From the NCBI GenBank assembly GCA_032622095.1, contig CP136066.1, forward strand, positions 232,010,961 to 232,074,960: DNA of 64,000 bases, read 5' to 3'. The position numbers were made by a program, and so were the translations under genes. The notes under the pieces were generated by a model, which worked only from the letters and a program-made list of their open reading frames with translations, had not been told where the DNA came from and did not search any database. Of this stretch, positions 30,822 to 41,301 are shown one piece after another. Origin of the DNA: Siphonodentalium dalli. Taxonomy: Eukaryota > Mollusca > Scaphopoda > Gadilida > Siphonodentaliidae. The stretch's first letter is position 1. The number at the start of each line of letters is the position of its first letter.

Positions 30822-32102
30822 TTTCTTATGAGGGCACTCAACAGAATTTTCTGGGTGATTTTTTTGTGACCTGTCCCTCTGGTAGCAAGTTGAACAAATG
30901 TGTGCCATATTCCTCATTTCACCCCTGATAAACTTGTAATGAGCATTTGGGATTGAACAGAGCCCTCTCTGATAATCAGGACAATACCAAACTTCACCTT
31001 TTGATTCATTGGTGCTGTTACTAACATTACCAAATCGTTTATTTACAAAATTTTCCCTTTGGAAATTTTCCCTTTGGAAATTGCCTGACTTTTTCGGAAG
31101 AATATTTGATTTCCTCTTGAAATTCCCTGCCAAAATTGGGGTTTCTATTTTTGTTGGATCATCATCCCATGAGCTCTGCCCATATTCTATGCGACGAATC
31201 CAAGCCGCATAGAAATCTAGTAATGAGGAGCAATCATATATGTCACGATAATATGCTATCTTCATTAACAAGTTCATCCTGCCTTTCTGTTCCTCCTCAT
31301 CATCACAAGCTACAATAATTTCCATCTCCCCAGCAAAAAATTGGTTCAAACTCAAACTTTTGAAATCCACCTTGTGGTTTACATATTCCATTTGTAAATA
31401 AGCCTGTGGACATGCTTGGGGAAATTTAACTTTCATAGATGGATTTGTCTCCAAGCCTGATTTTTTCTTACAAGAAGACCTTTTCTTATATCTATGTGAT
31501 TCTGAATCATTCTCGCTTGATTCAGATGATGAGGATTCAGGGCACGATGAACTTTTGTCAATAATTTTTAATTTTTTGAGCTGTTTTTCAGCTTTTACTC
31601 TGGACTCATGATCATTCCTTAACTCTTTCAACCCAATGTCTATTAACTTTTTTGGCTGTGAGTTAAATTTTTTACCTTTCGTTGTTCTCTTTCTTTGTAA
31701 TCTTTCAATCTCATCTTCTTCTTCTCTTATCTTTTCTTTCAGTCTTTTCTTCATATCCCGTTTTTCCATTTTTTCTCGTCTGTATCTTGTCTCCTCGTAT
31801 TTTCGTAACAACTCTGCTTCATCATCGTCATCATCGGAACTGCAGGTGTTCTGATATCTAGTGTTATCATGTCTTCCGTACCTTACTGGTTTTGGTAATG
31901 TTTTTTCGTTCTTCATTCGAACTGTCTCCTCTGGGTTGTCTTCCCATGGTAATTGTGTTTCCATCTTGGGAATTACTACTGTAGATTTTAGTCTTTCTGG
32001 ATCCCGTGTTATTTCGATCTCAGATTCAGATTGTGTGTAATTTCCTTTCAACATTTTCTGGTAATCTTGTTTTTTACCCCTCGTCTGTATTCCGTCAGCC
32101 AT
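30819..32102 (-). CDS. Gag-like protein of the Ngaro-like element
   Basis: A 427-aa protein with ATG at 32100-32102. It has an acidic tract (SSDDDDDEAE), a long charged helical segment (about 110-190) rich in Arg/Lys/Glu, a Ser-rich stretch and a C-terminal Cys/His domain: WYCPDYQRGLC, then HICSTCYQRD and HPENSVECPH. Similar C-terminal Cys/His modules occur in Gag-like ORF1 proteins of Ngaro elements and probably bind element RNA. A direct repeat of residues QRENFQRENF marks local duplication. Confidence 0.85.
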   Translation of the reverse strand: MADGIQTRGKKQDYQKMLKGNYTQSESEIEITRDPERLKSTVVIPKMETQLPWEDNPEETVRMKNEKTLPKPVRYGRHDNTRYQNTCSSDDDDDEAELLRKYEETRYRREKMEKRDMKKRLKEKIREEEDEIERLQRKRTTKGKKFNSQPKKLIDIGLKELRNDHESRVKAEKQLKKLKIIDKSSSCPESSSSESSENDSESHRYKKRSSCKKKSGLETNPSMKVKFPQACPQAYLQMEYVNHKVDFKSLSLNQFFAGEMEIIVACDDEEEQKGRMNLLMKIAYYRDIYDCSSLLDFYAAWIRRIEYGQSSWDDDPTKIETPILAGNFKRKSNILPKKSGNFQRENFQRENFVNKRFGNVSNSTNESKGEVWYCPDYQRGLCSIPNAHYKFIRGEMRNMAHICSTCYQRDRSQKNHPENSVECPHKK

Positions 32103-32234
32103 TTATTATTTGTATGGTTGGCTTGCAATTAGTGCAGGTAGCTGCTCAGTGGTTGTGGTTGTTGATCGCCCGTTGTGGTTGTTATCGTGATCGCCCGTTG
32201 TAAACTGTCCATGTATTTGTCAAATGTCAAAACT

Positions 32235-32482
32235 TAAAACTTAGTGCGACTGCACCTATCGGCGAATCATGTATTATATACAATACATGATTCAGTTTAT
32301 ATACAATACATGATTCGTTAATGTACTTCCGATTGACACGCCCACTCTCCACTTCCGGGAAAACATGCAGCGAGCGCTGGCGAGCGTGGTAAATTTCGAC
32401 CACAGATTTCATGAGATTTGTTATTCCTCGGGTAATTAGCCATTTTAATTCGGTACCATTTGATACCGAAATAAAACAACAC
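32235..32482. repeat. Split direct repeat A1 (5' terminal)
   Basis: Starts AAAACTTAGTGCGACTGCAC and ends AAATAAAACAACAC, followed by an (AT)n run. Relative to A2 it lacks ~200 bp, and at the deletion point ATACAATACATGATTC is duplicated. Just inside it (about 32206-32228) is a 20-bp segment, TGTCCATGTATTTGTCAAAT, which is the reverse complement of part of the B repeat. On the minus strand this repeat is the element 5' end and should carry its promoter. Confidence 0.88.
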
Positions 32483-32669
32483 ATATATATATATCCTTTT
32501 CATCCAAATTTATTGCCTCACTCAATCATCTAAATTATGGGGACTTATTCCTAGTTTAATCATGAGAGTTGTTGCCTTGTGGGGGGGGGGGGGGGCAATG
32601 TTTACGTATGGTTCAAATTTCATATAGTTCTTAAACAGCCATGTTTTTTTTATTTGTTCTATCATCTTA
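32483..32669. other. Non-coding spacer with G15 run
   Basis: Begins with (AT)n next to the Ngaro-like terminus. A run of 15 G occupies 32581-32595. Nothing else recognised. Confidence 0.6.
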
Positions 32670-33216
32670 CATGAGAGAGGGTATCACCCCCCCTTTTCGG
32701 TACGCGGGATTCAGAGTGTTTTGAAGCCGTACGCGGGATTCATACCCCCGAATTAACTGGTATTCGGGTTCGAGCAAAACTTCTTGGACTCAGGTTTTGA
32801 TGGCGCAAAATAATATTTTGTGCTAGTTATCTGTATGAATGAGTGGGTAGAATAGCTTCTTGGGCATATTCGACCACCATGCCATCATAAAGTATCATTA
32901 ATCGTATCATAACGGCATCATAACGCCCGTAACGCGACCGGCGTCTCTTCGGTTGTTAACCGGAAAGCGTCCGGAAACTATATTTGATTTGTTTTCCAAT
33001 TCCAAACTTTTAATTAACCGGTATCGGTGTCATCACTTCCGACTTTAACAAGACATACCAGGACTTTATTTAACCCTTTATCAACTAAATGAACTCTCCC
33101 ATCCAGTTATAAAAGTAATGGAATAGCTTATCATTGATTTTGAGGGGTGTTCACTGCAGGTAAAATAAACAGACGACAAACATTAAAAGTGAAGATTGAG
33201 TCAAATGTATTGAGGG

Positions 33217-33291
33217 AAATGTTCAGATAATAATTCAACAAACGACCCTTTGGAAGTTTGGTCGTTTGTTGAACTTATTATATGAACATTT
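33217..33291. repeat. Long perfect-like hairpin
   Basis: Arms of ~31 bp around a ~12-base loop: AATTCAACAAACGACC pairs with GGTCGTTTGTTGAACTT, and flanking AAATGTTCA with TGAACATTT. Lies within the element at 32678-34201. Confidence 0.85.
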
Positions 33292-33374
33292 CCTATGGGA
33301 TAACTACTCATAAATGATGTTCCAGTATATAAAGGGTAAAGGAGGAAGTTTTTATATTGAATAAAAATAACGGA

Positions 33375-33865
33375 GTGGGTAAAGAGCGGTATACCACTCT
33401 TAAACACTGAGGGCTAAAGAACGGTATACCGCTCTTTAGCGATGAGGGCTAAAGAGCGGTACTCATCGCTAAAGAGCGGTATACCGCTCTTTATAGCTGG
33501 ACACTACAGATTGGACAGTACGGATGATAATGTAAGACCGTTCTTTTTCACGCCAGGACCATGTATAGCTAACTAGCGGTATATACCGGTGTACACCACT
33601 TGAGTGTATGACAGGTACACTGTTCTTTGGCGTTTGTCACTAAATAGCAGTATACCGTTCTTTAGCGCCAATGCTGAAGGGCGGTATACCGTTCTTTAGC
33701 ACCAACTGCTAAAGAGTGGTATACCGTTATTTAGCGTATCAGGCCCATATAGTTAAAGAGTGGTTTGGTACTAAAGAGCGCCAAACGCTAAAGAGCTGGA
33801 TACCGTTCTTTATCGTGTCAGGCCCATATAGCTAAAGAGTGGTATACCACTCTTTAGCCACGGCC
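33375..33865. repeat. Palindromic minisatellite (AAAGAGCGGTATACCGCTCTTT)
   Basis: About ten full or partial copies of a ~28-bp palindrome with the half-site CTAAAGAGCGGTAT. Some copies are perfect inverted repeats centred on GGTATACC. Spacers vary, and TCAGGCCCATATAG recurs in two of them. Each full copy can form a hairpin or cruciform. No ORF. It forms the core of the transposon at 32678-34201. Confidence 0.92.
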
Positions 33866-34209
33866 TAAAAATAATCACACACCGTTAAGGATAACCTGCC
33901 CTTAATAGATTAACCTGTCATTGTATCTCGTCAAATTATAGTATCACAAATACTCTACTCCAATATCATGTCAGGTATAATGGATCATAATGTGTCTATG
34001 ACGTAACTTCTGCTTGTATCTGTCTGATATTAAAACAGTCAATTTGTATGTCATTTATTGCATATTATTTCTTAACATGTATTCAGGATTCAACCCCCAA
34101 AATTAACTGGTATTCAGGATTCACCACCCAAAATTAACTGGTATTCAGGATTCACCCCCCAAAATTAACTGGTATTCAGGATTCAAGGGGGGTGATACCC
34201 TCATGAGAG

Positions 34210-34722
34210 GGTTAGAGCTCTGGGGCTCTAATGAACTTGCATTGGAAAACTCTCCCTACATTATATAGAATGATGATTAAGTTTCAATAAGCAACAGGAA
34301 TCCTAGCTGTTACAGGATTGAAACAATTTGACATGCATAAAATTGAGGAAACATAGCATTTCTTCTGGTCCTTGCCCTATCTCCAAATAACTGCTCAAAT
34401 CTGAGAGCTACCTTGACCTATTATCTGACATTTGTCCATTAAAACCCTGTTAGCTGTTAAATTATTTTTTATTACAACATGGGAGCTGTCTATTTCACCC
34501 AGTACAGCTACTACCATAATAAATCTGCCACAGCCAGATGTCTGTGATCCTAAATAAAACTTTGCCATATACAACTCTGCCAATGTGTGGTGTGTTGGAC
34601 ATATTTCACTCTTGCAATACAGCGAATAATTCAACTCTTGTGATCATCTTTTTAACATTTATGTTTTCTGATACATGGTGACACATCAGTGCATGTGCAG
34701 AAATATTTTTCCAAGATAAATC
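34210..34722. other. Non-coding stretch
   Basis: No gene, RNA or element recognised. The minus-strand open frames at 34395-34943 show no domain. Confidence 0.45.
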
Positions 34723-35354
34723 ATGGAGTTGGCCAGAAATATCATGAAGTTTGCAAGAAGAATGAAAACGTAAGTAATATATATATATTGTTTTGAAGCA
34801 GCTAAAACACAAACTTTCTGGGGGATTTTCATATCAGCGAGCTTCGCATAGACTACATCAATAACACAATACAGTAATGTTAAGAATCGCCCTCGTTTTA
34901 GACTTCCAGTTTCACAAGAAAGGAATATTGAACAATAAGTCAAACCAAATTGTATAACAGTGAGCCATGGTGGCTAGGGCGGCACTACAACAATTATAAA
35001 TTTATATACATGTATTTTTCCGAATCAGATTTGTTTATTAGAATACTCGACAAAATGCTGTTGGGTGGAATATCCTTCTATTGATGATTATGATCAAGTT
35101 AAAGAAGTTACCTCAGATAAGTCATATCCTTCAAATGTTCTTTAGAGTTGAGCCTATGAGGATTTCAATTGTAATTTGAGGTTTCTCTGGATATAATGCA
35201 AACAATTCATTCCATGAACCAGGGCAACTACTTATTATGTTGTTTGTCACTTTATATTCGCCATTTCAGGAATGAAGGCAGCAACATACCAGAGAAGATT
35301 CAGAGCCACGATACAAGGCTTAAGGCTAAAGAAAGAGCAGCTCAACCATTTTGA
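34723..35354 (+). CDS. Possible two-exon 43-aa peptide
   Basis: Exon 34723-34769 starts at ATG, encodes MELARNIMKFARRMKT with a basic amphipathic look, and ends at a good donor (AC|GTAAGT). An acceptor (GCCATTTCAG) allows a join to 35270-35354, which stays in frame and ends at TGA. The joined length is exactly 44 codons including the stop. No family recognised. Intron ~500 bp. Chance agreement is quite possible, since donor and acceptor consensus sites are common. Confidence 0.2.
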
Positions 35355-36585
35355 CCACAGATAAATTCTTAATGTGAGTTCAATTAAAAACATTGGTTTC
35401 ATGTGACCAGCATCTTGAATAAATGTTTATGACCTTGAATAACCATCTCCCAATAAATTTCCATTTAAGACAAGTAACTTGTTTGGAAAAATAGCTTGAT
35501 TCGATGGAAATATGGAGCATTTTAACTATTCCCTTGCACTCAACTAAATGATGTCAAGCTGAGCCATAGTGTCAACAGCAGTCTTTCTCTCCGCAGTCTT
35601 CTAGAGATGTGGCTATGAAATTGTGCTTGATTTCATCAAATAAATATGGCCCCCACATGTGACCATAATATATTTCAACTTTTAAACAAGCTGGATGCCA
35701 TACATGCATGAATCTAAACCATGGAAACACATTTAACAGTGATATTTCCATAAATGGGAATTGAAAACGCGACTTATGTTTCCCTCCAGAGAAAATGGGT
35801 TTATTAGCTCAACTTGACAAAGTCAAGCTGAACATAGAAATATCACCGCGAAATCAAGTCACAATGCGTCATCCGCCCAGTCATACATTGCACCTACAGG
35901 CGATAGTTATGTTCCGATCTCCCATGAAATTTATTGTGTGGGGGTTCTTGTTGGTAATTATAGGACTGAGCAGTCCCATTTTGGGTGTGGACTGCTGTCA
36001 ATAAATAGACCGGAACGTCCTATTTTGACATTGACCTCATAAAAACATGGTCGCTGGTAGCCGTCTTGTATTTTCTAAAAAATTCCATGTAGTATGGTCT
36101 AGAGGCTCTATTTATGTACCGATTTTCATGAAATTTGTGTTGCTGTTGATATGTAGACTGGAACGTCTCCTTTATACCTTGACCTCATGAAAAACAACTT
36201 CTGGCGGCCATATCAGGCTTCCCCAAAATATGCTTTTGCACGACCTATATGCATAAGTCATTCAGTTATTTATGCACAGATCATTCAGATATTCACCATG
36301 TCAATTTAAATAGAACATTTAGTGACTAAAATCCTCATCACAAAGACAACCTCTGAACAGGTACACAACCAAAACCAATTTTGGGGCATCCACAGCAACT
36401 ATCTTTGGAACGTATGTTTTCCAATACAACACATAAATCATGCTACATAATACATGACCTGAAACTCATGATAACACACATCCTAGACTATTCTGTGGTC
36501 AGTGACTATAATGTGGTCACATTGTCAAATCTGAAATAAAATTAGCCCAAGATGAGATTCAGTGTCACTGACGCCATCGTTATTA
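35355..36585. other. Non-coding stretch with weak dispersed repeats
   Basis: Two diverged copies of a block with CTGGAACGTC and TTGACCTCATAAAAA-type sequence and a TGGCGGCCAT remnant lie at about 36000-36220, distantly like the AGATGGC family. An open frame at 35795-36004 follows a TTTCCCTCCAG acceptor-like site but has no recognised domain. Confidence 0.4.
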
Positions 36586-36596
36586 TTTCCTTCCAG

Positions 36597-36723
36597 AAAA
36601 TGGGATCAAGACTCAAGTCTGTTCCAGATTTAGAGTACCACAGCATTGCAGGGGAGCACCTATTTTCAATGGACTTTAGCAAGCAAAACAAATCGGGCAA
36701 TTCTGAAAAATTCATTCGTGCTG
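36597..36723 (+). CDS. Possible internal exon
   Basis: Preceded by a strong acceptor (TTTCCTTCCAG) and followed by a CTG|GTAATG donor. The frame beginning ATGGGATCA encodes RLKSVPDLEYHSIAGEHLF and so on with no stop. Family not recognised. It may belong with the frames at 36800-37633. Confidence 0.3.
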
Positions 36724-36799
36724 GTAATGTGACCAGAGAACTCAGAAGATATATATGAACTACGCAAAATTGACGACATTTTTATGTGCCATTCTGTTC

Positions 36800-37633
36800 A
36801 TTCCTGCGATTTATCATCCATCGATATTATGAAGATTTTGAAATCTGCAAGCATGTTTGTTCTGAAATAGAAACAAAGCTATGTGACTCTGGATCAACGG
36901 GATCTTCGGAAAAAGGTTCTATTGGACAAGCATATGGTTCTAACTTTGAACTGTATAGAAAGCTTGTGAGGACAAAGTTTTTTCCTGAATCTGTTGAGAA
37001 TCACATCTTTAATAAGGTTGAGTTGCCAATGGATAATTACACCATACCATCTCTCCAGAAAGAACATGTAATTAATTTCACAAAAGATGAATGGAATAAA
37101 GTTAAATTCTTTGAGTGGCATTTCTCTGAACGATTAAAATCATTATCGTTTGATATTGGATTTGATCAAATACTGAGAGAGAAATGTAACAAAAATTCCT
37201 CTCAGATTTGGATAACTTTTCTAAACTTTCCGCAAAGGTGCAAGGCGACTGTGATGATGCAATGAAGAAAAACACTTTGCGTCAAAAGTTAGCAGCAGCA
37301 CAAGAAGGAATTACAATAGGGGATCAGACATTGCATATCCCTTCAATTGTTGAAAATGATGTCACGGAATATATAAATGGTATTTTTAAAAGCTGTGATG
37401 TTTCAGTGTTTTGTTTGCCTTGCCATACAACGTGCAAACAATCGTCGATGGTCCATCTGTATATAGAGTGTGCCCATAACCAACCGGCAGACATTTTCAC
37501 TGACATTGGATTGATTGCATCAAACACTTTAAACAGAATGCATGGTTTGTGCGTGCATGAAATCATCTTTCTATCATGTGGAACCATAAGAAATTTCAAG
37601 TCATCTAATAACATGGAGAGCGATTCAAACTGA
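36800..37633 (+). pseudogene. Unidentified coding region with one frameshift, possibly an acyl-adenylating-enzyme C-terminus
   Basis: A frame through FYRKLVRTKFF-type sequence and FTKDEWNKVKFFEWHF stops making sense near 37195. An A5 run at 37191-37195 marks a change to the frame that continues DNFSKLSAKVQGDCDD and ends at 37631-37633. In the last part, IGDQTLHIPSIVE is compatible with the GxxxxxPxxVE motif of ANL-family enzymes, and RMHGLCVHEIIFLSCGTI with the HGL-V-x-x-V-x-F-V-x-PGTI stretch of fatty-acyl-AMP ligases. The final catalytic lysine motif is not present. I treat the function as a guess; the frameshift could also be an assembly error or an intron edge. Confidence 0.35.
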
Positions 37634-38119
37634 GGGATATGGTTCTCAGAAAGATGCGACTGTGGGAGTTATCCATTCTGTACTGACAAAACAAATCAGA
37701 CAGTCGATTTAATCACTCTTTTTAAATCTAAAGCTATTTCAAGTCTGGTCAGATGTCAAAAGTAAACAATGCCATTCCAACAGCACTGTAGATTATTAAT
37801 GTATCATGCCATAACACATCAGTAATAAATAGTTAATTTTAAACTGCCAAGAGGGCTTACAGTGGATACTGTGCTTAAATTGAATACTGGAATGCAATGC
37901 ATAGTTATGGTGCGATGCAATTAATACTGGAAGCAGGTAAACTTAAATTGATATTTAAAGACAGTCATAATATTGTTTAGTAGTTGAGCCACTGACATAG
38001 TTAACATATAAATAACATTTGATGTTGGAGGAAAAGATAGCCTGCATGAGCTACATAAACAATACAGTATTATCAAGCTAGGATTGTTCAGATCATTTCT
38101 AAATAAAACTAACTAAATA
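37634..38119. other. AT-rich non-coding stretch
   Basis: No gene or element recognised. Confidence 0.5.
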
Positions 38120-38500
38120 ATTAAAGTGATATGAAACACTCCCGTATGGTGATCAAATAGAAATGGAGAATAACCTTGCCAAAGTAGTATATTTTTACCA
38201 ATAGTATATCCAAATTGACAACACACACCGTCATTCTTATACGTGAATTAAATGCAGTGACTCTCGATGTCGAAATATTTTTCGTTAGTTTATCGCAGAT
38301 AGATGCGTCCCGATTCGAGTAGTAAATATTTACAATTGAGCGTAGTTCTGACGATGTTTTCTATGGAGTGGTACGGTCGATTTGCTTCAATTTTTCGGCG
38401 ATGTTAGTAGAATGTTACATTCCTCCAGTTGGCATAGCGCCTGAATACTAACTTATCAGTTTCACGAACCCGAACAAGTACATAATATGTCTTTAACTTT
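38120..38500. repeat. Dispersed repeat, second copy
   Basis: Same order of blocks as 17496-17880: TTAAAGTGATATGAAACACTC at the left, a GTAAATATTTAC block, a GTAGAATGTTACATTCCTCC block and a GTACATAATATGTCTTTAA block at the right. Diverged. Confidence 0.6.
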
Positions 38501-38639
38501 GACATCTAAGACTAACCTAACCCACAATGGTTCATATGGATGTAGCAAAAGGGGTTAAAAATAGACAGTGCACCAAAAACAGTTCTTCAAAATAGTTCAG
38601 TCAAAGAGCTAGCGCTACTACCGATGATGACCAACTTTC

Positions 38640-41135
38640 ACATGATCAGCTACATGTGGTTTCCCAAAATATCAACTTCTCAACTGTAAATTCAAGATCG
38701 CTGAGGAAAAAAGTGCCTTACTTTCTAGAGCATGTAGTCAACAACAGCATAGACATTTGCATGGTTACAGAGACCTGGCTAAACGATAATGATACCGTGA
38801 CAATCTCGTCTCTTTGCTGTGATGGATATATTTTCAAAAGTGCTCCAAGACCATCCGACAGAACTGGCGGTGGTGTTGCTTTGATGTGTAGAGAAAACAT
38901 AAAACTGATGTCATCAACCAGCGGGGAAAAATCCTCGTTTGAATTCCTCGAGTGGAAACTTAAACTACACAACGATGTTCTGCATGCCGTTTGCCTATAT
39001 CGTCCTCCGTTTTCTGACAACCATCCAGTCACAACCTGCACCTTCTTAAAGGAATTCAAAGAATATCTTGAATCGTTGGTTGTGTGTCCAGAAAAACACA
39101 TCATCTGCGGTGACTTCAACATTCATGTCGATGATGTTAACAACGCTACTGCTCGAAACTTTGACAAACTCCTAGATTCGTATGGACTGACACAACACGT
39201 CACAACTACTACACATGAATCTGGACATATTCTAGACCTCATCATCACCAGATGTTCAGACGACTTTTCCATAACCCCACCAACCGTGACAACTAAACTC
39301 TCAGATCATTCCTTTGTGGACTGCACAATCAGCACCCTCAGACCGAAGTTGACAAAGAAAACTGACTTTCCGCAAAATTAACAACATCAATATTGAGAAA
39401 TTCGACAGTGACATCAAAGAATCAGATCTGCATAAACAACAATGGACTTGTGTCTTAATTGTTACAACAACACGTTATCCCAGCTGCTAGACCAACATGC
39501 ACCAACTAAGACCAAAACAATAGTCGTGCGTCCAACGCTACCCTGGTTCAACGACAACCTGAAAGTACTCAAAGCCGACCGGAGAAAAAAGGAGAGGACC
39601 CGAGGCACGTCTGCAGAACATGAAAGATCATACTGTGATGCCCGAAACAAGTTCTCCAATCAACTAAAGGAAGCCCGGAAGTCACACTACACCGACTCGA
39701 TCAACAAGTGCGAAGGTGACACCAGGCAACTTTTCAAAGTTGTGAAAAAGATGTGTGAGGAGAAACAGAATGAGACACTACCACCACATAATGATGCAGG
39801 ACAATTGGCAGAGCAGTTTGGTGAATTCTTTTCTGAAAAGATAGAACTTATCCAAAAGAAGATTGACAACATCACCGTGAAAGCGCCTTGTGTCGACAAA
39901 GAGGAAGCCACGGAAACGTTCACAACATTCGACGATCTCGACCATGACGACGTCGTTAAAATCATCAAACGCTCTTCAAATGCATCTTGTGAACTCGATC
40001 CTATACCAACAACGCTACTCAAGAAATGTGACTCCCTGATACCTATCATCACCCAGTTGATAAACCTATCATTAAGCCAAGGACATGTTCCCAGTAGCTG
40101 GAAAACAGCCATAGTTCACCCTCTTCTCAAGAAATCCGGTGCTGACCTTGTTTTCAAGAACTTCTGACCCGTCAGCAACCTATCCTTCATTTCTAAATTG
40201 TGTGAAAAGGCAGTGATAGACCAACTCATCCGGCACAGCGAACAACATGCACCTCTTCTAATAAACACTTCTGCTTTCCGTCAACACCATTCAACTGAAA
40301 CTGCGCTGCTTAAAGTCCAAAATGATATTCTCTGCAGCATCAGTTCAATTCATGTGGGAGACGCCGACATACCAACAAAGGACACTGTTCGCAACCTGGG
40401 ATCGTATTTTGACACAAACATGACAATGGATAACCATATCTCTAATATGTGTAAGAAGGCGTTCAGAGGTTTATACAAAATCCGACAAATTAGACAATAC
40501 CTCGATGTAGACTCAACTAAGACATTGGTCCATGCTTTTGTCACGTCACACTTAGATTACTGTAATTCTTTACTGTATGGACTACCGGATTACAAGTGTG
40601 ATCGCCTGCAAAAAGTGCTAAATGCTGCGGCGCGAGTTGTATCATACACTCCTCGGCATGAACATATAACTCCAGTTCTCAAGCAATTACACTGGCTGCC
40701 AGTGGAGTATCGAATCATGTTCAAAATTATTTTGCTTGTATTCAAATCTTGTAATAACATGTCACCATTGTATATACAGGATATGATCAAAGACAGAAAT
40801 GTGTGTACATATGGATTACGATCTGATAGCAGTATGCTTTTGTACATTCCTTTCAACAAACAGAAAACATTTGGCGATAGGGCATTTTCATTTGCAGGTC
40901 CACATCTATGGAATAGCATTCCACCTCACTTGAAAATATTCACTGATTTAAATAAGTTTAAGACCGGCCTCAAAACATATCTCTTTGATGTAGCATTTAA
41001 TTCCTAGATATATGTGCATGTACATGTATTATGCTGATTAGGCAATGAGCTCGATGTAATGTAAAGCGCCGTTGAATATGTACTCATAATATTGAGCGCT
41101 ATACAAATTAATTATTGTATTGTATTGTATTGTAA
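38640..41135 (+). mobile_element. CR1/L2-like non-LTR retrotransposon, internally deleted
   Basis: Carries a complete APE endonuclease, linker and the N-terminal RT region, then jumps to the RT thumb and C-terminus. The 3' end has GTAAAGCGCC and GAGCGCTATACAAATTA, typical of CR1/L2-like tails, then a (TTGTA)n microsatellite at about 41112-41135. ORF1 is not present. The 5' edge is approximate. Confidence 0.85.
38656..41007 (+). pseudogene. Broken ORF2 (endonuclease plus partial RT)
   Basis: Endonuclease (38656-39381) shows VNSRSLRKKVPYFLE, MVTETWL, TGGGVAL, ICGDFNIHVDD and LSDHS. Frame changes near 39360 and 39440. The next section has the linker (LPWFNDNLKVLK, KYFxx-type helices) and RT entry motif, where NFRPVSNL has CGA changed to TGA at 40165-40167. 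After FRQHHSTETALLKVQNDIL (near 40340) the sequence jumps to IHVGDADIP, so RT motifs A, B and C (~190 residues) are deleted. The C-terminal region continues to 41007 with FVTSHLDYCNSLLYGLP and HWLPVEYRI. Not functional. Confidence 0.88.
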
Positions 41136-41289
41136 TTAGCTTGGGTTAATAGCTACCAGACATTGAGCTTATTTGTCTCGTTACACATCTCATTCAATTG
41201 AATTAGCATGGGTACAAAACAATTTTGTGTAGTTTCACTAACAGAAACATCAACAACACATAGATATAAGGGAAGACCCGACCAACACT
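41136..41289. other. Spacer between two CR1/L2-like elements
   Basis: About 150 bp, not assigned. May be host DNA or a diverged part of the second element. Confidence 0.5.
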
Positions 41290-41301
41290 ATCAGACCACA
41301 G

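Larger units (their letters stand above)
26011..32482 (-). mobile_element. Ngaro-like tyrosine-recombinase retrotransposon, near full length (6472 bp)
   Basis: Split direct repeats are present in the order A1 - ORFs - B1 A2 B2 when read on the minus strand: A1 32482-32235, B1 26967-26747, A2 26750-26300, B2 26241-26011. The element encodes a Gag-like protein, RT-RNase H, a tyrosine recombinase and an SGNH-type hydrolase. This repeat layout is the hallmark of Ngaro and related YR retrotransposons, which integrate by recombination rather than by a DDE integrase, so no target duplication is expected and none is seen. All four frames are open, suggesting recent activity. The A1 copy lacks ~200 bp present in A2. 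Confidence 0.9.
32678..34201. mobile_element. Non-autonomous DNA transposon, 8-bp TSD, palindromic core (1524 bp)
   Basis: CATGAGAG is duplicated at 32670-32677 and 34202-34209. The termini AGGGTATCACCCCCC are inverted. Subterminal tandem repeats of AAAATTAACTGGTATTCAGG type occur four times on the right (about 34081-34185) and about twice, diverged, on the left. An 8-bp duplication fits hAT-like and a few other superfamilies; the terminus is not a typical hAT one. No transposase is encoded. Confidence 0.88.

Noticed and set aside
1604-32482. DIRS fragments at 1.6-7.5 kb and the Ngaro-like element as parts of one element
   Set aside because: They have different RNase H and recombinase sequences, and the Ngaro-like element has its own complete repeats.
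26543-32503. Matching 61-85 aa minus-strand frames at 26.6 and 32.3 kb as a duplicated gene
   Set aside because: They lie in the A direct repeat of the Ngaro-like element and match only because the repeat does.
33375-33865. CRISPR-like array
   Set aside because: Repeats are palindromic and variable, spacers are not unique or uniform, and the genome is eukaryotic.
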